64,000 bases of DNA from SG8-41 sp035649495 (GTDB lineage Bacteria; Pseudomonadota; Gammaproteobacteria; Burkholderiales; SG8-41): contig DASRJL010000107.1 of the NCBI GenBank assembly GCA_035649495.1, positions 1 to 64,000 of the forward strand, given 5' to 3'. This document shows, one piece after another, positions 34,256 to 42,616 of this stretch (the first letter of the stretch is position 1; each line of letters starts with the position of its first letter). The translations under genes and the position numbers were made by a program. The notes beneath the pieces were generated by a model, which saw only the letters and a program-made list of their open reading frames with translations, made no database searches and was not told the origin of the DNA.

Positions 34256-34401
34256 GCGCACACCGAGTCACAGCGTGCCCCGGCCTCGGTCTCCGGAACG
34301 GTGGTGCGGGACGGGGCACGGAGCCGCTGCGTCGCACACGCTTCCACTTTCCGGGGCCGCTCGCTGCTCCCGCACCCTGCTGCGCACACCGAGTCGCAGC
34401 G
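34256..34401. repeat. Direct and inverted repeats in a divergent promoter region
   Basis: Two 20-bp copies of GCGCACACCGAGTCrCAGCG (34256-34275 and 34382-34401, one mismatch) flank an inverted pair CGTGCCCC (34274-34281) and GGGGCACG (34313-34320). The region lies between two divergent genes, so the paired 20-mers could be regulator sites, or the whole could be a decayed repeat element. Confidence 0.5.
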
Positions 34402-34436
34402 GCCCCCGAGCGTGTCCAATCATGCATACTTACCCC

Positions 34437-35276
34437 ATGCGCGTCATAGACTTCCGCCTCCGGCCGCCGCTCAAGGGCTTTCTCGACATGGTCATGTATG
34501 CGGATCTCGAGCGCACGGCCCGCATGGCGGCGGGCATAGGCATGAGCCTCCCGCCATCCGTGCGGCAGAAATCGATCGGCCTCATGTTCCGGGAAATGGA
34601 TGAAGCAGGCATCGAGGTCGGTGTCGTGCCCGGCCGCGTATCGCCGGTGCTCGGCACGATAGCCAACGAAGACGTGAAGAGCATGGTGGGTCAGTACGAG
34701 GGCCGGCTCGTCGGCTTCACGTCCGTCGATCCCGTCAATCGGCGTGCGGCGACCCGCGGCATAGAGCTCGACATGAAGGAAGGCATGAAGGGCGTCGTCA
34801 TCGAACCGGGGCTGCTCACCCATCCGATGCATCTCGACGACGCGCGCCTGTACCCGATCTATGCGTACTGCGAAGACGCGAAAGTGCCGGTGCTGTTCAT
34901 GGCCGGGGGCAACGCGGGTCCGGACTGCTCGTACACCTCGCCCGAGCACATCGACCGGGTGGCGCGTGATTTTCCGGAGCTGAAGATCATTTCGGGCCAC
35001 GGCAATTGGCCCTGGACGGCGCAGATCATCCACGTCTGCTACCGCCGCCCGAATATCTACCTGTCACCCGACATGTACATCTTCGGAATGCCCGGTGCGG
35101 CGGACTATGTCAACGCGGCGAACGGCTTCATGGCGGAGCGCTTCCTGTTCGCGACCGCCTATCCCCTGATGTCGTTCAAGGACGGGATCGAGACTTTCCT
35201 GAAATTTCCGCTCAAGGAGCGCGTGATCGATCTCATTTTCTACCGGAACGCGGCCGGGCTCCTCGGCATCGCGTGA
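34437..35276 (+). CDS. Amidohydrolase-family protein, ACMSD-like
   Basis: 279-residue amidohydrolase 2 protein. N-terminus RVIDFRLRPP carries D-x-R in place of the usual D-x-H, so the first metal ligand seems lost. Later features typical of the family remain: VVIEPGLLTHPMHLDD, IISGHGNWPW, and the ATAYPLMS segment where many members have D-x-P. This may be a metal-poor or degenerate enzyme. ATG 34437 fits the family start; ATG 34422 is possible. Nine bp upstream of a Bug receptor gene and so co-transcribed. Confidence 0.8.
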   Translation: MRVIDFRLRPPLKGFLDMVMYADLERTARMAAGIGMSLPPSVRQKSIGLMFREMDEAGIEVGVVPGRVSPVLGTIANEDVKSMVGQYEGRLVGFTSVDPVNRRAATRGIELDMKEGMKGVVIEPGLLTHPMHLDDARLYPIYAYCEDAKVPVLFMAGGNAGPDCSYTSPEHIDRVARDFPELKIISGHGNWPWTAQIIHVCYRRPNIYLSPDMYIFGMPGAADYVNAANGFMAERFLFATAYPLMSFKDGIETFLKFPLKERVIDLIFYRNAAGLLGIA

Positions 35277-35284
35277 ACTCGCAT

Positions 35285-36268
35285 ATGAAGGCTTCCTTCG
35301 ACTTGCAATCCTGGCGGGGCGTATCGGCCACCGTAGTCGTCGCCGCGTGTCTGGCGACCGGCGCGCCGGCCCAGACCTACCCTGCGAAGACGGTGCGCGT
35401 GATCATCCCGACCGGCCCGGCCGGCGGCTCCGACCTGCAGGGGCGCCTCATGTGCAAGCGACTTACGGAGACCACGGGTCAGTCTTTTTTCGCGGACAAT
35501 CGCCCGGGCGCATCGGGCATGATAGGCGCGGAGCTGGTTGCGAAAGCGGCTCCGGACGGCTACACGCTCCTCGTCACCTCGTCACAGCTCGCCATCTCCA
35601 CGGCCGTCTACCAGAAGATGGCGTTCGATACGCTTAAGGATCTTGCGCCCGTCGGACAGATCGCCTCCGCCCCACAGCTCCTTCTCGTGCACCCGAACGT
35701 TCCCGCAAAGTCGGTCAGGGAGCTCGTCGCGCTTGCGCGGCAGAAGTCCGGGAAGCTCAACGCGGGATCGAGCGGCACCGGCTCGGTCAACTACATCGCG
35801 CTGGAAATGCTGCGGCAGGCTGCCGGCATCGACGTGGCGCACGTGCCCTACAAGAGCGGTGTCGCAAGCGCGACGGCGCTGATGAGCGGGGAGGTGGACT
35901 GGATCTTCACGGGCGTCGTGCAGGCGCAGCCGCTGCTTCGATCGCAGCGCGCACGCCCCATTGCCGTCACGTCGCCAAAACGCTCGCCGCTCTTCCCGGA
36001 CGTGCCGACGCTGGACTCGATCTATCCCGGTTTCGTATCCGGCAACTGGTACGGCATGTTCGCACCGGCGGGGACGCCGGCGGCGATCATTACGAAGCTC
36101 AACTCGGAGATCGTCAGCGCGATCAGGACTCCGGAGATCCGCGACTTCATCACGCGCGAGGGCGCCGAACCGGTAGGTAGCTCCCCGCAGGAATTCGGTG
36201 CTTACCTGAAGAGCGAGATCGAGCGGTATACGAAAGTGGCGAAGGCCGCGAATCTCACACCGAACTGA
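35285..36268 (+). CDS. Bug-type periplasmic solute receptor
   Basis: 327-residue TctC-family receptor; signal peptide ends near TGAPAQTYP. Motifs: TGPAGGSD in the first loop, RPGASGMIG, HVPYKSGVAS (Ser in place of the usual Gly) and FAPAGTP. Eight bp after the amidohydrolase stop, so the ligand may be that enzyme's substrate. Converges with the caspase-like gene, stop codons 14 bp apart. Confidence 0.92.
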   Translation: MKASFDLQSWRGVSATVVVAACLATGAPAQTYPAKTVRVIIPTGPAGGSDLQGRLMCKRLTETTGQSFFADNRPGASGMIGAELVAKAAPDGYTLLVTSSQLAISTAVYQKMAFDTLKDLAPVGQIASAPQLLLVHPNVPAKSVRELVALARQKSGKLNAGSSGTGSVNYIALEMLRQAAGIDVAHVPYKSGVASATALMSGEVDWIFTGVVQAQPLLRSQRARPIAVTSPKRSPLFPDVPTLDSIYPGFVSGNWYGMFAPAGTPAAIITKLNSEIVSAIRTPEIRDFITREGAEPVGSSPQEFGAYLKSEIERYTKVAKAANLTPN

Positions 36269-36282
36269 CGAGCACTGGGGAC

Positions 36283-37842
36283 CTAGCGTTCCTGGCGGTA
36301 CGCGACGAGCTCGTTGCCTTCGCTGATATAGATGCGATTGGCGATGTTTCTGTTGAGACGCTCGACCGAGATGGGTCGATTGACGCGATCGGGCGCGATC
36401 CAGTAGATGGTGGTCAGCTTGGAACCGGAACTGGAATAACCGATTCCCTCCACCTTGAATGCATCGAAGGCGCCGGCCGGTACCGTCTTCCGTTCTCGCG
36501 CCGTCACTTTGAAATCGTATTGGTAGGACAGCTTCTGTCCTTCTGTGCCGGTGCCGATGTAGCGAGTGGACCATTTTGTGCCCACACTGTACTCCGTAAC
36601 GAAAAACTGTTGGGGTGTGGTCGAGAACACCTCGCGCTTCGACCTGAGCAGGTTTCCGAGCAGATCCGTGACTGTGTCACCGAAAATCACTTCGGTGTCG
36701 GTGATTTCCGTGACAGTCCGTGTGCTGGGTGCCGACTCGACCTTCGTCAGCAGGTCGAAGTTGCGGTAGCTGTAGCTGTCTCCGACCCGGTAGGCCGTGT
36801 TGGCCCTGGCGCTGCCTTTCGTATATGGATTCTCGGGGGCGGACACGATCTCGATCTTCTTCTCGCCTTGCCTGGCGAGCGTCTGGTCGAGCCGCAATTG
36901 GACGAGCTCGGCGAACTTGCCGCGCGGATACCGCCGGAGATAGTCTTCAAATGGATCCGGCGTGGTCGCGCTCTTGATTTTCTCCCACAGCGCGAGCTCC
37001 TGCTGGAACTCCCGCTCCGCCTCCGCCTCCGCCAGCCTTTTCACTTCCTTCGGCGGGATGAACCAGAAGTCGTCTTCGAGCGACGTGCTTTCCCACGGCA
37101 ACTGCAGGCCCTTGGAGCGGAGCCGGACGCCCAGGCGCACCCGTTTGAACACGTCCTCGATCCTTGCTTCGGGTACCTTGATTTCCCGCAACAGGTGCTC
37201 GGTGTACAGCCCGTGCTCTCCGCCCGTTCCGTCGATCGCCGTGTTGCCCGGCGCCGTCGCATAGGCGAGCAGGGTACCAGGAGGTGCATCGAGTTGCGAC
37301 AGTCCCTTCTGTTCCAGCCGCGTCGTGCTGCCGAATGGATTGTCGCGGCAGGCATCGAGGATGACCACGTTCATGGGATTACCGGCCTTGCGCATCCCTT
37401 CGATCAGTCCGTTGAGGTCGACTCCACGCTCCCGCAGCTCGTTTACATCGGCAATCTCGGCATCGACCGGGAGGAGGTAGTTGCGCCAGGCCAGTTGCGC
37501 GCCGTGGCCCGCAAAGTAGAAGAGGCCGATCGCCTTGTTCTTCGAGAGGCTCCCGCCGAATTCCCGTATGGCCTCCTGCATGGCCGAACGGGACAGATCC
37601 GTGCCAAGCGTGACAGCGAAGCCCACGCCTTTGAGCGCTGCCGCCATAGCGTTGGCGTCGTTGAGCGGATTGTTGAGGGGCGCGCCGGGATACCTGCTGT
37701 TGCCGACGACGAGCGCGTGTCTGGGGGCGCGCAGCAGAGCCGTGCTTCCGCTCTGGGCGAAGAGATCACTGCAAGGGAGAATCGAGCCCGCTGCGCCGGC
37801 GAGTGCTGCTCCCAATGCCCGTCTGCGACTTATCCGATGCAT
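36283..37842 (-). CDS. Tat-exported caspase-family (C14) protein
   Basis: 519-residue protein. A twin-arginine signal (MHRISRRRALGAALAGAAG) leads into a caspase p20-like domain, residues about 38-260: HALVVGNSRYP opens the fold, YFAGHGA holds the catalytic His (about 113) and LDACRDNPF the catalytic Cys (about 165). A helical linker (about 275-330, EVKRLAEAEAEREFQQELAL) is followed by a beta-rich C-terminal domain of unknown type. ATG 37842 was preferred over GTG 37896 because it begins the Tat signal. Possibly a periplasmic peptidase with Arg/Lys specificity; the partner or target is unknown. Confidence 0.87.
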   Translation of the reverse strand: MHRISRRRALGAALAGAAGSILPCSDLFAQSGSTALLRAPRHALVVGNSRYPGAPLNNPLNDANAMAAALKGVGFAVTLGTDLSRSAMQEAIREFGGSLSKNKAIGLFYFAGHGAQLAWRNYLLPVDAEIADVNELRERGVDLNGLIEGMRKAGNPMNVVILDACRDNPFGSTTRLEQKGLSQLDAPPGTLLAYATAPGNTAIDGTGGEHGLYTEHLLREIKVPEARIEDVFKRVRLGVRLRSKGLQLPWESTSLEDDFWFIPPKEVKRLAEAEAEREFQQELALWEKIKSATTPDPFEDYLRRYPRGKFAELVQLRLDQTLARQGEKKIEIVSAPENPYTKGSARANTAYRVGDSYSYRNFDLLTKVESAPSTRTVTEITDTEVIFGDTVTDLLGNLLRSKREVFSTTPQQFFVTEYSVGTKWSTRYIGTGTEGQKLSYQYDFKVTARERKTVPAGAFDAFKVEGIGYSSSGSKLTTIYWIAPDRVNRPISVERLNRNIANRIYISEGNELVAYRQER

Positions 37843-37911
37843 GGCCGCCGTCCTGGTTTCGATCTCATTCGTGAAATTTCCCGTCTCCTTTCCCACCGGA
37901 TGGGATGGAGA

Positions 37912-38889
37912 CTATTCGACCTTGATCTTCGCCCGCAGCACGACCTCCCGCCATTGCGCGATTTCCTTCTTGATCTGCGCATGCAGCTCTTCGGGCGATC
38001 CGCCGATCGGAACCAGGCCGTCAGCGGAAAGCCGCTCCACGACGTCGGGCAGGCGCACCGCGCGGGCGATCTCGCGATTCATGCGCTCTACGATGGCTCG
38101 CGGAACGCCCTTCGGACCGATGATGGCGAACCAGTTTACGGCTTCGTAGCCGGGGACGCCGGATTCCGCGATCGTGGGGATCTGCGGCTCGGCGGCGAGG
38201 CGTTGCGCCGAAGTCACCGCGAGTGCGCGCACGCGCCCGGCCCGCGCCTGCGGCAGCCCGGTCTGCGCCGGCGCGAACACGATCTGGATCTGGCCGGAAA
38301 TTAGATCGATCATCGCGGGTGCGCCGCCCTTGTATGGAACGTGCGTCATCTGCACCCTGGCCATGTCCAGGTACAGCTCCGTCGCAAGGTGCGTGATGCC
38401 TCCCTGGCCGGCCGTGCCGAAGAGGATCTGCCCCGGCCTGGCCTTCGCCAGGGCGGTCAGCTCGCGCATGGTTTTTGCCGGCACGGACGGATGCGAAATG
38501 ACGACGAAGGAGCCTTTTGCCGCCAGGATGACGGGCGTGTAGTCGGCCAACGGGTCGAACTTGAGCGGATAGACGCTCGGATTGATCGCATAGCTCGGAG
38601 GGACCAGCGCGAACGTGTAGCCGTCAGGCTCCGCGCGGATGCCGGCTTCGATTCCGATACTTCCACCGCCACCCGGGCGGTTGTCCACCAGGATCTGCTG
38701 ACCCAGCGCCTGCGCGAGCTTCTGCCCTAGGAGCCGCGCGATCACGTCGGTTCCGCCGCCGGGCGGGAACGGAACGATGATGCGGACAGGCTTGACGGGA
38801 TACGTTTGCGCTTGCGAGGCCGGTATGCAGCAGACGGCGATTGCGGCCGAAAATATCGGCCAGGCGATCGAGTGAGGGATACGCGACAC
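37912..38889 (-). CDS. Bug-type periplasmic solute receptor
   Basis: 325-residue TctC-family receptor; GTG start, signal peptide ending near PASQAQTYP. Motifs: FPPGGGTDV, RPGGGGSIG, HVPYKGGAPAM. 69 bp upstream of the caspase-like gene on the same strand. The promoter side holds a GC hairpin and a heptad array. Confidence 0.92.
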   Translation of the reverse strand: MSRIPHSIAWPIFSAAIAVCCIPASQAQTYPVKPVRIIVPFPPGGGTDVIARLLGQKLAQALGQQILVDNRPGGGGSIGIEAGIRAEPDGYTFALVPPSYAINPSVYPLKFDPLADYTPVILAAKGSFVVISHPSVPAKTMRELTALAKARPGQILFGTAGQGGITHLATELYLDMARVQMTHVPYKGGAPAMIDLISGQIQIVFAPAQTGLPQARAGRVRALAVTSAQRLAAEPQIPTIAESGVPGYEAVNWFAIIGPKGVPRAIVERMNREIARAVRLPDVVERLSADGLVPIGGSPEELHAQIKKEIAQWREVVLRAKIKVE

Positions 38890-38909
38890 GTGATATCCGT
38901 TGTAAACGT

Positions 38910-38931
38910 AACGCCGCCCTGAGGCGGCGTT
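38910..38931 (-). terminator. GC-rich hairpin terminator
   Basis: AACGCCGCC, loop ctga, GGCGGCGTT, with TTT next on the plus side. It lies downstream of the minus-strand LVIVD-type gene and upstream of the receptor gene, so it most likely ends the former transcript. The flank on the minus strand is only moderately T-rich. Confidence 0.55.
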
Positions 38932-38935
38932 TTAC

Positions 38936-38970
38936 TGGTCACCGGTCACTGGTCACCGGTCACTGGTCAC
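38936..38970. repeat. Heptad array, five tandem units
   Basis: tggtcac, cggtcac, tggtcac, cggtcac, tggtcac without interruption. The unit is the reverse complement of GTGACYR, the same heptad type as at 9041, 49725, 50334 and 53529. Lies 10 bp downstream of the LVIVD-type gene end. Confidence 0.8.
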
Positions 38971-38980
38971 GCCCTTCCGG

Positions 38981-40231
38981 CTAAATCTTCATCTCCAGTA
39001 TGTACAACCCACCCGTAAAGCGATCCCCCGCATACACCAGTCCGCGATCATCCCAGTACACGTCGTTGATCTGGACCGCGCCCTTCGGCGACAGGGCCGG
39101 CGCGCCCGGCACGAAGTAGGCGACTTCCTTCGGCTGGAACGGGTTCGACAGGTCGTAGGCGCGCACGCCGCCGTTGAAGAACGTGGCGAGGATGATGTCG
39201 TCCGAGCGCCACGAGAGCTCGCCCGGGTAGTTTTCGTACAGGTTGTGCGACCCATAACGCCCGCCGCGCTTGCCGAACACTTCTACCGGCGGCAGCGGCA
39301 AGGTCGAGATCGGCACGAGGTTCTTTTCGTTCCGCATGTCGAACACCCAGGTCGGCTTGGGCCAGTCCGCGCCGTCGTCTTTCGTGCACTCGTCGCTGAC
39401 GATCAGGAGTTCCTTCGAGAGCAGCGGCATCACCGTGTGCGTGAAGCCGTTGAAGGGCGGCGAATAGTTGAAGTGCGAGATCGCCTTCGGCTTCGACTTG
39501 TCGCTGATATCGAGCACCCAGACCCCGCCGTCGATGTACGCGACGTAGGCGCGGTTCGGCCGCTGCGGGTAGACCTGGATATTGTGAGGGCGATAGCCGC
39601 CGTCGAACTTGGGATGGCGGGGGAGCTCCGGCTCCTTGTCCCCGTCGCGCTGGCCCGGGTGCCACCAGCGGCCCACTTCCACCGGCTTCGACGGGTTGCG
39701 CACGTCGACGATCATGTAGAACTGGTAGTCCTTCGAATTGCGCGGCTTGAAATCGGCCGCTCCCGATGAGATATGCAGATATTCGCCGTCACCCGTCCAA
39801 ACGCAGTGCACGCCCAGCGAGTGCAGACCGGACGTATCGAAATGCGAGATCTTCTTGGGCTGCTCGGGGATGCTGATGTCCCAGATATCGAAGCCCGCAG
39901 GCGTCATGCCGAAATCGCCGCGTATCTGGTGCGCGACGTACATCTTGTCGCCGAACACTTCGAGCGAGTTGGAGCGCATCTTCGCGTGCGGCAGCTCGGT
40001 CTGGATGATCATCTTCGGGTTCTTGGGATCGGTGACGTCGATCGCCGTGAAGTTCTTGGGCGGTCCCTCGTGCCCGAGCCAGATCACCCGGCGGCCGTCC
40101 TTCGTCTTGTGCATGCCCATGCCTTCGCCCATGCCGCCGAACCCGCCCATCTCGTGCTGCGAGATGAGCTTCATGTTCAAGCTCAGCGTCTGGTCGGCCT
40201 GGCGGCCCCTGCCCATCGATGCTTCAGCCAT
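38981..40231 (-). CDS. LVIVD-repeat beta-propeller protein
   Basis: 416-residue protein built of blade-like repeats in which a short motif of the type (F/W)D(I/V)(S/R)(D/N)P recurs: AIDVTDPKNPKM, IWDISIPEQPKK, IVDVRNPSKPVE, VLDISDKSKPKA, AYDLSNPFQPKE. Such propellers often occur on the cell surface, but no signal peptide is present; the N-terminus is hydrophilic. His-rich segments (SLGVHC, RPHNIQV, FTHTVM, GSHNLY) sit at equivalent places and could bind a metal, as in the related selenium-binding-protein fold. GAGGAGGAAT precedes ATG 40231. Function unknown. Confidence 0.8.
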   Translation of the reverse strand: MAEASMGRGRQADQTLSLNMKLISQHEMGGFGGMGEGMGMHKTKDGRRVIWLGHEGPPKNFTAIDVTDPKNPKMIIQTELPHAKMRSNSLEVFGDKMYVAHQIRGDFGMTPAGFDIWDISIPEQPKKISHFDTSGLHSLGVHCVWTGDGEYLHISSGAADFKPRNSKDYQFYMIVDVRNPSKPVEVGRWWHPGQRDGDKEPELPRHPKFDGGYRPHNIQVYPQRPNRAYVAYIDGGVWVLDISDKSKPKAISHFNYSPPFNGFTHTVMPLLSKELLIVSDECTKDDGADWPKPTWVFDMRNEKNLVPISTLPLPPVEVFGKRGGRYGSHNLYENYPGELSWRSDDIILATFFNGGVRAYDLSNPFQPKEVAYFVPGAPALSPKGAVQINDVYWDDRGLVYAGDRFTGGLYILEMKI

Positions 40232-40514
40232 TTATTCCTCCTCGGTTGCTCCGGCACCGCTTTCGCGCGGGCGGAATTCTGTCGGTCGTGCAGACTGTCG
40301 CGCGCTTCCGTCCTTGACCACATTGTGGCTGGCGCAGCCGCGCAACGATAGCGAACATATCACTTTTTCGCCGCGGAGCCTCGCGGGCCGTGGAGTAATA
40401 TACACGGCGATCCGTGGACTCGTGACGCGAGAAGCCGCGCCTGGACCGCATGCGAAATCGGCCGCGCTCGAGGAGCGTATCTTGCAACCGCAACCTTGTT
40501 GACATGGGGGAGAT

Positions 40515-41492
40515 ATGCATATCCTGAACGAGGGTCTCAAGTCGGTGGTTCGCCTTGCCGCATTTGCGGCGTGCGCATGCGCGAGCGCCGTTGCAGCAGC
40601 ACAGGCTCCCGCCCAGCCGCCTGCGCAGCAGTGGCACGTGCCCCTCCAGGCGGAGGGCAAGACCGTGAAACTGTCCGATCACGTCTACCTGATCCCCGAC
40701 TTCAAGGTCGGGATGGTGCCCAACGTCGGCATCATCGTGGGCACGAGAGGCGCGCTGCTGATCGATCCCGGCATGGGATTGAAGAACGGCCAGGTCGTGC
40801 TGCGTGAAATGCAGAAGGTGAGCAAGGGCAGCGAGATCTACATCGTGAACACGCATTTCCATCCCGAACACGCCACCGGCGACATCGCATTTCCTCCCGG
40901 GACCAGGCTCCTGCGCGCGACGGCGCAGCAGCAGGACGTGGAGGAGATGGGTATGAAGATGGTCGCCACGTTCGCCTCGCGCTCGCCCGAGATCGCGGAT
41001 CTTCTGAAGGAAGTCACCTTCCGCCCTCCAGCGGAGACCTTCGAAAAGGAGAAAGTGGTCGACCTGGGCGGCGTGCGCGTCCGCATCATCCGCATGGGTC
41101 CGGGGCATACCCGCGGCGACACCGTGGCGTTTGTCGAAGGCGACGGCGTGCTCTTTTCCGGCGACCTGGCGATGAAGGGGCTTTTCCCGGCCTTTGCGAC
41201 GCCGCAGTCGCGCAGCGAGTCCTGGCTCGCGAGCCTGGACGAGATGGAGCGGCTGAAGCCGCGCATCGTGGTGGGGGCGCACTACGACGTGACCGACGCT
41301 TCCATCATCAGGGACTACCGGAGTTTTCTCACCGCGCTCCGGGCGCGCGTGGGCGAATTGAAGAAGGAGGGCAAGTCGGGGGACGAGACCGCAGAGATCG
41401 TGCGCGGCGAGTTTGCCAAGAAGTATCCCGACTGGCAGCAGCCCATCCGGGTGCACGTCGCGGCGAACGTGGTCTACCGGGAGCTGCCTTGA
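40515..41492 (+). CDS. Exported MBL-fold metallo-hydrolase
   Basis: 325-residue metallo-beta-lactamase-fold protein with a signal peptide ending near AVAAAQAPAQ. The metal site reads THFHPEH (H114, H116, E118, H119), where the canonical HxHxDH Asp is replaced by Glu. Further ligands: GPGHTRGD (His), SGDLAM (Asp), GAHYDV (His). This resembles the SoxH/quinoprotein-relay group of exported MBL proteins. GGGGGAG precedes ATG 40515. Divergent from the LVIVD-type gene across 283 bp in which no further feature was seen. The substrate is unknown; a beta-lactam function should not be assumed. Confidence 0.87.
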   Translation: MHILNEGLKSVVRLAAFAACACASAVAAAQAPAQPPAQQWHVPLQAEGKTVKLSDHVYLIPDFKVGMVPNVGIIVGTRGALLIDPGMGLKNGQVVLREMQKVSKGSEIYIVNTHFHPEHATGDIAFPPGTRLLRATAQQQDVEEMGMKMVATFASRSPEIADLLKEVTFRPPAETFEKEKVVDLGGVRVRIIRMGPGHTRGDTVAFVEGDGVLFSGDLAMKGLFPAFATPQSRSESWLASLDEMERLKPRIVVGAHYDVTDASIIRDYRSFLTALRARVGELKKEGKSGDETAEIVRGEFAKKYPDWQQPIRVHVAANVVYRELP

Positions 41493-41504
41493 GGAAACCC
41501 CATT

Positions 41505-41574
41505 AACAGGAGGAAACGGAGGTAGCAGAGAGAGCTTGTCTTGAGTCCTCTGTTTTCTCTATTGCCTCCTGTAA
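41505..41574. repeat. 9-bp-period array with inverted block
   Basis: Left arm units aacaggagg, aaacggagg, tagcagaga (41505-41531) face right arm units cctctgttt, tctctattg, cctcctgta (41547-41573). The arms are inverted repeats of each other with a few mismatches. Same layout as the heptad arrays, other unit length. Located just after the MBL-fold gene. Confidence 0.65.
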
Positions 41575-41615
41575 GAGAATTTGCACTCAGCTCTTGGCGC
41601 CTTTTGAATCGCTGT

Positions 41616-41642
41616 CTGTGAACTCTGTGTTCTCTGTGGCAG
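41616..41642. repeat. Three 9-bp units upstream of the SDR gene
   Basis: ctgtgaact, ctgtgttct, ctgtggcag in tandem, 34 bp before the SDR start codon. Probably the second part of the array at 41505-41574. Confidence 0.55.
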
Positions 41643-41675
41643 GAACTTCTACTCGACTTTGGAGCGTAGCGGATC

Positions 41676-42443
41676 ATGTTTAGTCTGAAAGGACAGGTCG
41701 CCCTGATCACGGGCTCGACGAAGGGCATCGGCAAGTCCATCGCGGAGGAGATGGCCAACGCCGGCGCGAAGGTGGTCATATCCAGCCGCAAGGCCGATGC
41801 CTGCGAGGCGGTGCGGGCCGAGTTCGAGGCGCGCGGACAGGAAGCGATCTCGGTGCCGTGCAACGTCGGGCGCAAGGAAGACGTGACGAAACTCGTGGAC
41901 GTGACGCTGAAGAAATGGGGGAAGATCGACATCCTGGTCTGCAACGCAGCGTCGAACCCGGCGTTCGGGCCGATGCTGAACGCCAACGACGAGGTGTTCG
42001 ACAAGATCATGCTCACCAACGTGAAGAGCGTGTTCTGGCTCGCCAACATGGTGCTGCCGCAAATGGCCGAGCGCGGCGGCGGCAGCATGATCATCATCTC
42101 GAGCATAGGCGCGCTGCGCGGCAGCAGCCAGCTCGGCCTTTACGGGACCTCCAAGGCGGCCGAGGCCGGCCTGTGCCGGGCGCTCGCCTGCGAGTGGGGG
42201 CCGAAGAGCATACGCGTCAACACCATCGCGCCGGGCGTGGTCAAGACCGAATTCGCGCGCGCGCTGTGGGAGGACGAGACGCGGCGCAAGGCGCGCGAAG
42301 CGGCCGCGCCACTGCGGCGCCTCGGTGAGCCGAAGGACATCGGCGGCATCGCGGTGTTCCTCGCCTCGGAAGCCTCCGCCTATGTCACCGGGCAGATGAT
42401 CGTTGCCGACGGCGGGGTGACGATCGCCAGCGAGCGGGGCTAG
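41676..42443 (+). CDS. Short-chain dehydrogenase/reductase
   Basis: 255-residue classical SDR. Cofactor motif TGSTKGIGKS (residues 11-20), NAAS in place of NNAG, catalytic Ser in IIISSIGA, YGTSK (Tyr and Lys), and the C-terminal GQMIVADGG. SSRK after beta-2 suggests NADP(H) use. Forms a plus-strand set with the enolase-superfamily gene downstream, which is separated by a 13-bp-period array. May oxidise a hydroxyacid or sugar acid produced by that enzyme. Confidence 0.92.
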   Translation: MFSLKGQVALITGSTKGIGKSIAEEMANAGAKVVISSRKADACEAVRAEFEARGQEAISVPCNVGRKEDVTKLVDVTLKKWGKIDILVCNAASNPAFGPMLNANDEVFDKIMLTNVKSVFWLANMVLPQMAERGGGSMIIISSIGALRGSSQLGLYGTSKAAEAGLCRALACEWGPKSIRVNTIAPGVVKTEFARALWEDETRRKAREAAAPLRRLGEPKDIGGIAVFLASEASAYVTGQMIVADGGVTIASERG

Positions 42444-42450
42444 AAGAACA

Positions 42451-42595
42451 GTGATGAGTGACTGGTGATGAAAAATAGTGATGGGAAACTGGTGATGAAC
42501 AGCGCTCAGTAACGCGCGTCGCGCCATCCCTCATCACCAGTACTCATCACCATCTCTCATCACCATCTCTCATCACCATTAGTCATCATCACTAC
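42451..42595. repeat. 13-bp-period array: direct block, spacer, inverted block
   Basis: Direct units start at 42451, 42465, 42478 and 42492 (core GTGATGAG or GTGATGGG). A 30-bp spacer follows. Inverted units start at 42531, 42544, 42557, 42570 and 42583 (core TCATCACC) and have an exact period of 13. The element fills almost all of the gap between two co-directional genes. Closely related to 59147-59288. Confidence 0.85.
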
Positions 42596-42616
42596 TCCGT
42601 CACCGCTGGTATATCC

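Noticed and set aside
36520..38304. 594-codon open frame antisense to the caspase-like gene and a receptor
   Set aside because: No recognisable motif and Arg/Leu-rich antisense composition.
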